Origin: Betaproteobacteria bacterium
GTDB lineage: Bacteria > Pseudomonadota > Gammaproteobacteria > Burkholderiales > Rhodocyclaceae
Assembly: GCA_020047725.1 (NCBI GenBank)
Contig: JAIFNM010000327.1
Span: 1 to 6,900, forward strand
Direction of reading: 5' to 3'
DNA length: 6,900 nt
Made by a program: the position numbers and the translations under genes. The notes beneath the pieces were generated by a model. It did not search any database and had not been told where the DNA came from. It was given only the letters and a program-made list of their open reading frames with translations. Each line of letters starts with the position of its first letter. The stretch's first letter is position 1. Positions 1-5,116 of this stretch are shown piece by piece.

Positions 1-617
1 AGACCCACGTGTCCGCCCAGAGCCGCCATTACGACATCACCACCGGCACCTTCGAACACGACCCACTTGAGCTTGGAGGTATCAACGCCAAACTTCTGCG
101 CCACACGGACGAAGGACAGATGGTCGTTGTTACCGAGGCTGGGACCAACGCCGATCGTCAGCAGGCCAGGATCTTTTTTCAGAGCTTCGAGCAGATCCTT
201 GCCGGTCTTGTAGGGCGAATCCGCTTTTACGGCAACGCTGATCCACTCGGTGGTCAGCATGGCCAGCGGCGTGAAGTCCTTGTAGGTCAGTTCGCTGCTG
301 CCGAGCAGGTTGTTCAGCAATACGAGCGACGAGTTTGCCGCGAGGTAATGGGCATTCCCTTCCTTGCCTTTCAGGTAGGTCCAGCCGGTTGCTCCGCCGC
401 CACCTGGCTTGTTGGAAACGATGATGTTCTTCTTGACCAGCTTTTCCTCGGTCATCGTTCTTTGCACGGCGCGGGCGGTCAAGTCCCAGCCACCACCCGG
501 CGATGCCGGAGCCACGATTTCTACCGTCGAATCAGGGGCCCAATCCGCCGCCGAGACATTCGTGACGATAGCTGCCATTGCCAGCAATGCAGCGGGAATG
601 AACTTCAGTCTTTTCAT
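1..617 (-). CDS. tctC: TctC-family periplasmic tricarboxylate-binding protein, 3' part cut by window edge
   Basis: Extracytoplasmic solute receptor of a tripartite tricarboxylate transporter; the family captures citrate-like or other carboxylates in the periplasm and delivers them to the TctA/TctB membrane proteins. 205 codons are visible; the family is usually about 320-330 residues, so roughly the C-terminal third lies left of base 1. Residues 1-23 form a signal peptide (MKR, hydrophobic stretch, VSA-A cleavage). The family motif APASPGGGWDLTAR (36-49) and the glycine-rich NKPGGGGATGW (69-79) are clear, as is the later FEGAGGDVVMAALGGHV segment (188-204). The ATG start is fixed by an excellent AGGAGGA Shine-Dalgarno at 622-628. 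It is read after the solute-binding gene at 785-1891, with a 167-bp gap, and divergently from tctDE, the usual regulators of such transporters. The ligand cannot be told from sequence. Family assignment is secure; the name tctC is by family, not proven orthology. Confidence 0.93.
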   Translation of the reverse strand, partial: MKRLKFIPAALLAMAAIVTNVSAADWAPDSTVEIVAPASPGGGWDLTARAVQRTMTEEKLVKKNIIVSNKPGGGGATGWTYLKGKEGNAHYLAANSSLVLLNNLLGSSELTYKDFTPLAMLTTEWISVAVKADSPYKTGKDLLEALKKDPGLLTIGVGPSLGNNDHLSFVRVAQKFGVDTSKLKWVVFEGAGGDVVMAALGGHVG

Positions 618-660
618 TACGTCCTCCTTTTTCAAGTTGCTTAAGGTGATGGTGCTGAGT

Positions 661-677
661 GGAAACGGCTTGTTTCC
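661..677. repeat. Perfect 6-bp inverted repeat in the leader of tctC
   Basis: GGAAAC (661-666) and GTTTCC (672-677) are perfect reverse complements separated by five bases, 44 bp upstream of the tctC start codon. It could form a small hairpin in the mRNA leader or be a protein-binding site. There is no following T-run on either strand, so it does not look like an intrinsic terminator. Function unknown. Confidence 0.3.
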
Positions 678-703
678 TGTGTTGATCAAAGGCGCAACGA
701 GGA

Positions 704-735
704 CTTTACAGAAGAGACCTTTCGAAAGCCTTTCA
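704..735 (-). promoter_or_regulatory. Candidate tctC promoter with 11-bp-phased half-sites
   Basis: On the minus strand, TGAAAG (735-730), five bases, then CGAAAG (724-719) form a direct repeat with an 11-bp period. The second copy is also one arm of a perfect 10-bp palindrome CTTTCGAAAG (719-728). Eight bases further downstream is TGTAAA (710-705), a possible -10 box, and no good -35 is present. Half-sites replacing a -35 fit an OmpR-family activated promoter, and TctD is the obvious candidate regulator. The motif itself is not a known TctD site to me; this is inference, and short repeats of this length can arise by chance. Confidence 0.3.
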
Positions 736-784
736 GTTGAAAAAATTACCGGACGCAGGGAAACAAGGAGTCGGGTTGGCTTTT

Positions 785-1891
785 TCAGAGCGGTTTGCGA
801 CGTACGGGTTGGCTTGTCGCCGGCGAATCCTTGACCGGAATATCCCGCCCGGCTTTCAGTACGGTATCCCAATGACTGAGGAAGAGTTCGCGTTTGCTCT
901 GGTCGATGTAGGTGAGCAGGCCGGTATTGAGTACGATGGGGCGGAAGGCATTGCCCAGCTGCTTGCGCAGCGTCTCGGCGGAAGCCACGTCCTCTACGTC
1001 AGTGCGGACCGAGTGCAGGCCAATCTGGTTGAAAATGGCTTGCCCGCGTTTTGACAGCATGAAATCCAGCCATATTCTGGCCTCGTCGGGGTGCGGCGCG
1101 TAGCGGCTGATGAACGCAATCCTGCTCATGACCAGGGTGTAGTCGCGGGGCATCACGCTGCCGATTCGAGTGTCGGTGCTCGCTCGGGAGCTTGTGTATG
1201 AGCACAGGACGTTGTAGCCAAGCACTGATTTTCCGTTGCTGATCCGGTCAAGCATTTGGGTCGTTGTCGGCTCGGTACTCAAGCCGGCTTGTGCCATGAC
1301 CTGGATCAGATTCCAGAAAACGACCGGATTGGCTTCCAGATCCTGTGTGTGCAGCAGGTAGCCCAGGCCGGAGCGTTGCGGATCATAGGTGACGAGGCGA
1401 TTGCGGAAACGCTCTGGCTGTTCCTGCAGCACGCGGACAAGTTCGGCATGCGTTTGCGGTATGGCTCCCGGCGCAAGTAACTGCCGGTTGTAGGCGAAGC
1501 AGACCGGCTCGAAGGTGGTTCCGAACGCTTCATCCCGCCATTTTGCCCAGGACGGCAGGGCCGACGTTTCCGCCGACCGGTAGGGTTTTGCATGGCCGTC
1601 GTTGACCAGCTTCATCTGCAGGTCCATTGCCGAACTCCAGACGATATCCGCCTTGCTGGAGTTTCCGATTTCGTCCAGGAAACGATCATTGAGATCCGTT
1701 GATTGTAGGTCGTGATAGACCACCTTGATCTCCGGATGGGCTTGCTCGAAGTCCGCAATCAGCGGACCGACGACCTGCAGGTCGGCGGCGGCGTAGATGA
1801 CGACTGTCCCGGCCAGAGCATTGATGGCAACACTGGCAAGAGCTGCCAGTAGTGAAATGTGGTGCAGCAGAGTGAGAGTGTGTTTTTTCAT
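785..1891 (-). CDS. Fe3+-type (COG1840-like) ABC periplasmic solute-binding protein without visible permease
   Basis: 368-residue secreted binding protein of the AfuA/FutA-like class, whose members bind ferric iron, polyamines, sugar phosphates or phosphoglycerate. Residues 1-27 are a signal peptide (MKK, hydrophobic core, ALA-G). The mature protein begins with the typical first strand TVVIYAAADL (29-38), followed by the hallmark DIVWSSAMDLQ and, near the C-terminus, RYAPHPDEARIWLDFMLSKRGQ, typical of this class. The start at 1891 is chosen because it begins the signal peptide and has a GGGA at about nine bases; in-frame ATGs at 1906 and 1966 would add 5 or 25 residues with no signal-peptide logic. 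No ABC permease or ATPase gene lies beside it: the next gene is tctC and the divergent neighbours are tctD and tctE. It may therefore serve as a ligand-presenting partner of the kinase, as PgtC does for PgtB, or feed the TTT system. Family secure; ligand and role unknown. Confidence 0.88.
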   Translation of the reverse strand: MKKHTLTLLHHISLLAALASVAINALAGTVVIYAAADLQVVGPLIADFEQAHPEIKVVYHDLQSTDLNDRFLDEIGNSSKADIVWSSAMDLQMKLVNDGHAKPYRSAETSALPSWAKWRDEAFGTTFEPVCFAYNRQLLAPGAIPQTHAELVRVLQEQPERFRNRLVTYDPQRSGLGYLLHTQDLEANPVVFWNLIQVMAQAGLSTEPTTTQMLDRISNGKSVLGYNVLCSYTSSRASTDTRIGSVMPRDYTLVMSRIAFISRYAPHPDEARIWLDFMLSKRGQAIFNQIGLHSVRTDVEDVASAETLRKQLGNAFRPIVLNTGLLTYIDQSKRELFLSHWDTVLKAGRDIPVKDSPATSQPVRRKPL

Positions 1892-1999
1892 GCTCGGTTT
1901 TCCCATGGCCTGGCTCGTCGATTGGCCTTTGGCTATCTTAAACACCGGATTTGAGGCAGCATACATGATGAATCCGCTTTCAATCTATTGATATCCCTT
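1892..1999. promoter_or_regulatory. Divergent intergenic region between the solute-binding gene and tctD
   Basis: These 108 bp must carry the promoters of both divergent units. For the minus strand, TAAGAT (1940-1935) is a fair -10 with no matching -35, and would start transcription near 1928, which favours the 1891 start codon over 1966. For tctD, TATTGAT (1986-1992) sits where a -10 would be if the mRNA began at or very near the ATG at 2000; its -35 is also poor. A single CTTTCA (1977-1982) resembles the half-site found upstream of tctC. No convincing operator is seen. Confidence 0.35.
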
Positions 2000-2680
2000 A
2001 TGCGACTATTGCTCGTCGAAGATCATGCCGATCTCGCCATCTGGGTCTCGAAAACCTTGCGCCAATCGGGTTTCGCCGTCGATGTCGTGGGGCGTGGTGA
2101 TCATGCTGTAGCGGCCCTGCTCACCCAAGCCTACGACCTGGTTATTCTCGATCTGTCGCTTCCCGGCATGGACGGGCTGGATGTGTTGCGCCAGATGCGC
2201 AGCCAGGAAAAAACGTCCCGACTTCCCGTGCTGGTATTAACCGCTCGCAACACGCTGGAAGACAAGGTCAAGGGGCTCAATCTCGGCGCGGACGATTATC
2301 TGGGCAAACCGTTTGAAGTCGCCGAACTGGAGGCACGGATCAAGTCCTTGTTGCGGCGCAGCGGCAACGTGATGCCAATAGTGCGTATCGGGCAGCTCGA
2401 ATTTGATACCACAACGAGACTGGCCACGGTCAAAGGCAAACCGCTGTCGCTTACGCCACGTGAGCTGTCGGTGCTCGAAGTTCTGCTGTCTCACCTGGGC
2501 AAACCCGTCGCGCGAAATGTCCTGTTCGAGAAGGTCTTCAGTTTCGATGACGATGCCCGCTCCGAAGCTATCGAAATCTATGTCCATCGGCTGCGCAAGA
2601 AGCTTGAGGGCTCGGGCGTCGTGGTCAGTACGATGCGTGGATTAGGTTACATGCTCGGCGAATGTGCCGATGAAAGCTGA
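2000..2680 (+). CDS. tctD: TctD-like OmpR-family response regulator
   Basis: 226-residue cytoplasmic transcription regulator, expected to be phosphorylated by the TctE-like kinase encoded next and to control the tricarboxylate transporter genes. Receiver domain 1-115: acidic pair E7/D8, phospho-acceptor D51 in VILDLSLPGMDGL, T81 and K103 (GKPF). A winged-helix DNA-binding domain follows from about 128 to 222, with LTPRELSVLEVLL, the recognition-helix region EAIEIYVHRLRKKL and the wing TMRGLGYML. The N-terminus MRLLLVED matches the family, so ATG 2000 is preferred over an in-frame TTG at 1988. Neither start has a Shine-Dalgarno sequence, which suggests a weak or leaderless start. The gene overlaps tctE by 11 bp, so the two are co-translated. 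The close match to the TctD pattern (ADDYLGKPFE, LFEKVFSFDDDARSEAIEIYVHRLRKKL) plus a linked tctC make the assignment strong. Confidence 0.93.
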   Translation: MRLLLVEDHADLAIWVSKTLRQSGFAVDVVGRGDHAVAALLTQAYDLVILDLSLPGMDGLDVLRQMRSQEKTSRLPVLVLTARNTLEDKVKGLNLGADDYLGKPFEVAELEARIKSLLRRSGNVMPIVRIGQLEFDTTTRLATVKGKPLSLTPRELSVLEVLLSHLGKPVARNVLFEKVFSFDDDARSEAIEIYVHRLRKKLEGSGVVVSTMRGLGYMLGECADES

Positions 2681-4112
2681 AGCGGCAATGCTACCCGCGC
2701 GGCGCTTCAGTTTGCGCAAGCGAGTGGCCTGGCGACTCATACCGCCGCTGGCGATTATCCTGTTGCTCAATGCCTTCTGGGCTTATACGAGTGCAATGGA
2801 TGCCGCCAATCGGGCCTACGACCGCTCGCTGACCGCCTCGCTCAAGAGCATCGCCGAGAGCATTCATGCGACGGGAGGACGCATCTCGGTTGATATTCCG
2901 TATTCGGCGCTGGACATCTTCGAGTCCGGGGCTCAGGAACGCGTCTATTACGCCATTATCGGCTCGGGTGGCGTACGCATCACGGGTTACGACGACCTGC
3001 TTCCGCCTGTATCGAGAGCCGCAGTTGATGCACCGCTCGTTGTGGATATGAAGTACCGCGAACAGCCGATTCGCCTCGCCTCACTGACGAAACGTCTGTA
3101 TGACCCCGAACTTGTCGGCGGTGATTCGGTAACCGTGCTGTTTGCCGAAACGACTGAGGCCCGGACGCGGCTCGCCTTCAGCCTGTTCATGGAAAGTCTG
3201 CGGCCACAGCTTGTCTTGATCGCGGTTGGACTCCTGCTGGTCGTGATTGTGCTGAAGACGGCCTTTCGACCGCTGGTTGACTTGCGGGATTCGATCCGTC
3301 AGCGCAACGAAGAGGACTTGACCCCGGTGTCGCCGAGCAATGTTCCCAACGAGTTGCTGCCCCTGATCGACGCCATCAACTATCACATGGGCCGCCTGGG
3401 GAAGCTGCTTCAGGCCCGTCGCCGCTTTCTGGCCGATGCAGCGCATCAGATCCGAACGCCGCTGACGGTGTTGGGCGCCCAAGCGGAGTATGGTCAGCGC
3501 CAGAGCGACCCGGAGGAAATGCGCCGTACCTTTTCGAGCGTAGTCGGCACCATCCGCAGTACGCACCGGATGGCCAATCAGATGCTCACGCTGGCCCGCG
3601 CCGAGCCGGCCAACGGCCTGATCCATGAGATTGCCCGGCTGGATTTTGCCGAACTGGTTCGTGATGCGGCCGGTGAACTCGCCACGCTCGCGCAAAAGAA
3701 AAACATCGACCTGTCGTTCGAGGGGCCGGCGCTGTCAGTCTTCATCGACGGCAATGCCACGATGCTGAAAGAAATGGTGTCGAATCTGGTGGATAACGCG
3801 CTGCGCTATACCCAGGAGCAGGGGCATGTCACGCTGGAAATAGCAAGGACCGAGAGCTCGGTGGTGCTGCGTATTGTGGACGACGGCCCTGGCGTCCCCG
3901 AGATCGAACGGGAAAAGGTATTTCAGCGCTTCTATCGCATTCTCGGTCACGGCGATGCAGACGGTAGCGGCCTGGGCCTGGCGATAGTCCGGGAAATCTG
4001 CTGGGCGCACCGGGGGCAAATCATGCTGGGTGACGGCAGGGATGGCCACGGACTCGCCGTCGAGATCACCTTGCCGGCCGCCTTGTCCTCACAAGCTGAT
4101 CATGTAGCTTAG
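2670..4112 (+). CDS. tctE: TctE-like sensor histidine kinase
   Basis: Inner-membrane kinase of about 480 residues that should sense an extracytoplasmic carboxylate or a ligand-loaded binding protein and phosphorylate the adjacent regulator. Order: membrane segment about 24-43, periplasmic domain about 44-178 of the TctE N-terminal type, second membrane segment about 179-197, HAMP-like linker to about 250, then the H-box AAHQIRTPLTVL with phospho-acceptor H259. The ATPase domain has N-box SNLVDNALRY (371-380), G1 DDGPGVP (404-410), F-box FQRFYR and G2 GSGLGLA (432-438), so all catalytic motifs are intact. The start is uncertain: GTG 2664, ATG 2670 and ATG 2688 are in frame and none has a strong ribosome site. 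ATG 2670 is chosen as the first ATG, overlapping the tctD stop by 11 bp. The last 24 bp overlap the convergent cytochrome gene, leaving no room for a terminator between them. Confidence 0.92.
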   Translation: MKAEAAMLPARRFSLRKRVAWRLIPPLAIILLLNAFWAYTSAMDAANRAYDRSLTASLKSIAESIHATGGRISVDIPYSALDIFESGAQERVYYAIIGSGGVRITGYDDLLPPVSRAAVDAPLVVDMKYREQPIRLASLTKRLYDPELVGGDSVTVLFAETTEARTRLAFSLFMESLRPQLVLIAVGLLLVVIVLKTAFRPLVDLRDSIRQRNEEDLTPVSPSNVPNELLPLIDAINYHMGRLGKLLQARRRFLADAAHQIRTPLTVLGAQAEYGQRQSDPEEMRRTFSSVVGTIRSTHRMANQMLTLARAEPANGLIHEIARLDFAELVRDAAGELATLAQKKNIDLSFEGPALSVFIDGNATMLKEMVSNLVDNALRYTQEQGHVTLEIARTESSVVLRIVDDGPGVPEIEREKVFQRFYRILGHGDADGSGLGLAIVREICWAHRGQIMLGDGRDGHGLAVEITLPAALSSQADHVA

Positions 4113-4505
4113 CCAGTCGCCCTTTTCGAGCGCTGAGCATTCGCGGCCGAGCACCTCGTTGCAATTGCGCTTGAACCATTTTTCAACCTTGGCCGCGTCG
4201 GTATAGCGCGTGGGCGTGACCGATACGGCGACAGCGTCGATGGACTTGCCGGCTGGTGTGCGCCCGGCGCTGCGCGGGCTGTCGGCATGGCAGCTCGTGC
4301 ATGCGGGCGTGTCAGGCTTGCCGCCGGCAAATTTCGTAACATGCAGCTTTTCGCCACGCGTGGCGGAAAAGCCTGAGAATGCGGGGCTTGCGGCCTTGGC
4401 GGCTACGGCGTATTGGGCAAGGACTTCGTCGCGAGGCGCGGCAACACTGGTGAGCGGCAGAGCGAGCGTGGCCAGAAAGAGGCTGGCGAGGGTCTTGATG
4501 TTCAA
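4089..4505 (-). CDS. shp: SHP-type (DUF1924) monohaem cytochrome c, TTG start
   Basis: 138-residue secreted class-I-like cytochrome of the family of Rhodobacter sphaeroides haem protein SHP, a periplasmic protein whose haem iron has an unusual Asn ligand that leaves on reduction and lets oxygen or other small ligands bind. Residues 1-23 are a signal peptide (LFLATLALPLTSVAA). One haem site, CTSCH, lies at 69-73. The distal segment EKWFKRNCNEVLGREC puts N114 45 residues after the first haem cysteine, the same offset as I recall for N88 of SHP, and C115/C123 match its rare disulphide. The start is TTG 4505: AAGGAGA sits five bases upstream, and the signal peptide begins there; the frame stays open to 4703, but upstream residues look non-coding. 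The diheme cytochrome and cytochrome b genes often found with shp are not in this window. It is divergent from pepSY and the PhoPQ-like genes across a region with a candidate shared operator. Confidence 0.92.
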   Translation of the reverse strand: MNIKTLASLFLATLALPLTSVAAPRDEVLAQYAVAAKAASPAFSGFSATRGEKLHVTKFAGGKPDTPACTSCHADSPRSAGRTPAGKSIDAVAVSVTPTRYTDAAKVEKWFKRNCNEVLGRECSALEKGDWLSYMISL

Positions 4506-4510
4506 AGAGT

Positions 4511-4517
4511 TCTCCTT
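4511..4517 (-). promoter_or_regulatory. Shine-Dalgarno deciding the TTG start of shp
   Basis: AAGGAGA on the minus strand, five bases before TTG 4505. It is the only strong ribosome site in this part of the frame and coincides with the beginning of the signal peptide, so it fixes the start and removes 66 spurious upstream codons. Confidence 0.8.
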
Positions 4518-4553
4518 GGGTTTTTGTATTGAGCGCACTTTGCCGCTGTGAGG

Positions 4554-4592
4554 CTGAACGCAATCTGAATCGGCTGTTAATCTGTTGTTAAT
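4554..4592. promoter_or_regulatory. Array of four 11-bp-phased half-sites, PhoP-box-like operator
   Basis: Reading the plus strand, CTGAAC (4554), CTGAAT (4565), GTTAAT (4576) and GTTAAT (4587) are each separated by five bases, an exact 11-bp period. The last two are perfect 7-mers TGTTAAT (4575-4581, 4586-4592); the first two are degenerate. Direct hexamers with an 11-bp step are the classic site shape of PhoP/PmrA/QseB-type regulators, and TGTTAA-N5-TGTTAA differs from the enterobacterial PhoP box (TGTTTA repeats) by one base per half. The proximal half-site covers the -35 zone of the plus-strand promoter, and the distal CTGAAC lies near the -35 zone of a possible shp promoter, so one site could serve both directions. 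The likely binder is the regulator encoded at 5112-5777. The pattern is seen; the binding is inferred. Confidence 0.6.
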
Positions 4593-4603
4593 GTGCAGCG
4601 GGG

Positions 4604-4609
4604 TATAAA
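4604..4609 (+). promoter_or_regulatory. -10 element of the pepSY-regulator-kinase promoter
   Basis: TATAAA (followed by T) lies 11 bp after the last operator half-site. The -35 position (about 4581-4587, TCTGTTG) is poor and overlaps the operator, as expected for a promoter activated by an OmpR-family regulator. Transcription would begin near 4616, giving a leader of about 139 nt before pepSY. Confidence 0.5.
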
Positions 4610-4644
4610 TAGGGCTGGATGAGCGGCAGTCGAATCGTTCTGAT

Positions 4645-4758
4645 ATGTCGCCCTGCAAGCCAATGAATACGGGCATCTTCAACAGTGATGCCGCGCAAGC
4701 CAATGTTTATGCGGGTCTTGGAGGATGGGTAGTGACGTGGTTCAAGGAAGGTCGATGA
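4645..4758 (+). CDS. Doubtful 37-codon leader ORF overlapping the pepSY start
   Basis: An ATG at 4645 (or in-frame ATG 4663, 31 codons) opens a frame that ends with TGA at 4756-4758, overlapping the pepSY start as ATGA, the arrangement typical of translational coupling. The C-terminal part is fairly hydrophobic (VYAGLGGWVVTWF). Against it: no Shine-Dalgarno before either ATG, no family I recognise, and its sequence includes the 40-bp-spaced repeat at 4655-4705. It may be a leader peptide or simply chance. Confidence 0.2.
   Translation: MSPCKPMNTGIFNSDAAQANVYAGLGGWVVTWFKEGR
4655..4705 (+). repeat. 11-bp direct repeat flanking a small hairpin in the pepSY leader
   Basis: GCAAGCCAATG occurs perfectly at 4655-4665 and 4695-4705, a 40-bp step, with partial similarity continuing for another 14 bases after each copy (8 of 14 match). 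Between them GGCATC (4672-4677) and GATGCC (4687-4692) can pair around a nine-base loop. This could be an old local duplication or a structured leader element; no riboswitch class is recognised. Confidence 0.45.
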
Positions 4759-5093
4759 AAAGTCTGCGCTGGCCGCTGATCGCCCTGATTCTTTCGGTGG
4801 TCTTGGCTTTGCCGGCCCACGCCGCCGATTCGGGCGACCACGACCGGGCGCGCAAGGCGCTTGAGGCCGGTGAGATTCTGCCGCTGAAAACCGTGCTGGA
4901 GATGGTTAATCGAGAGTCGCCGGGGCAGGTGATGGAAGTCGAGCTTGAGCGCAAGGGCGAGCGCTGGGTGTATGAGATCAAGCTGCTGCGCACGGGTGGT
5001 GCGCTGGTCAAGCTGCGCGTGGATGCGAGCGATGGGAAGGTTATCGACCATCGCGGACGTGAGCCGAGAGCTGAACGACGATTGGGAGATTAA
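4755..5093 (+). CDS. Small secreted PepSY-domain protein
   Basis: 112-residue exported protein. Residues 1-23 form a signal peptide (MKSLR, LIALILSVVLALP, AHA-A). The remainder is a single PepSY-like domain: a helix containing ARKALEAGEILPLKTVLEMV (32-51), then strands carrying VMEVELERKGERWVYEIKLL (59-78) and LVKLRVDASDGKVIDHRG (84-101), the last being the hallmark D-x-x-x-G-x-V ending. PepSY domains are found in periplasmic or membrane proteins, including small proteins encoded beside two-component systems, where a modulatory role on the kinase is often suggested. ATG 4755 is chosen because AAGGAAGG lies just upstream (4744-4751) and it begins the signal peptide; an in-frame ATG at 4725 would add ten unlikely residues. 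It is the first firm gene of an apparent operon with the regulator (18 bp downstream) and kinase. Exact function unknown. Confidence 0.88.
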   Translation: MKSLRWPLIALILSVVLALPAHAADSGDHDRARKALEAGEILPLKTVLEMVNRESPGQVMEVELERKGERWVYEIKLLRTGGALVKLRVDASDGKVIDHRGREPRAERRLGD

Positions 5094-5116
5094 CGAAAAT
5101 GCGTAACGAAAATGCG
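5091..5116 (+). repeat. 13-bp perfect tandem duplication over the regulator start
   Basis: TAACGAAAATGCG is present twice head to tail (5091-5103 and 5104-5116). The first copy supplies the pepSY stop codon TAA and an ATG at 5099; the second supplies the true regulator start ATG 5112. As 13 is not a multiple of three, the first ATG is out of frame and opens a 10-codon ORF ending at 5131, inside the regulator gene. Confidence 0.9.

Noticed and set aside
9..644. 211-codon plus-strand ORF at the left edge
   Set aside because: It is antisense to tctC, whose signal peptide, family motifs and ideal ribosome site are unmistakable.
719..742. Nested CTTTC/GAAAG palindromes as an intrinsic terminator for the solute-binding gene
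   Set aside because: The arms are AT-rich and only five bases long, and no T-run follows the stem on the minus strand; a regulatory site is more plausible.
3081..3695. 204-codon minus-strand ORF
   Set aside because: Antisense to the TctE kinase core; no family features.
4506..4703. N-terminal 66-codon extension of the cytochrome frame
   Set aside because: The extension has no ribosome site, precedes a complete signal peptide and would run through the operator array and promoter region; TTG 4505 with AAGGAGA explains the gene.
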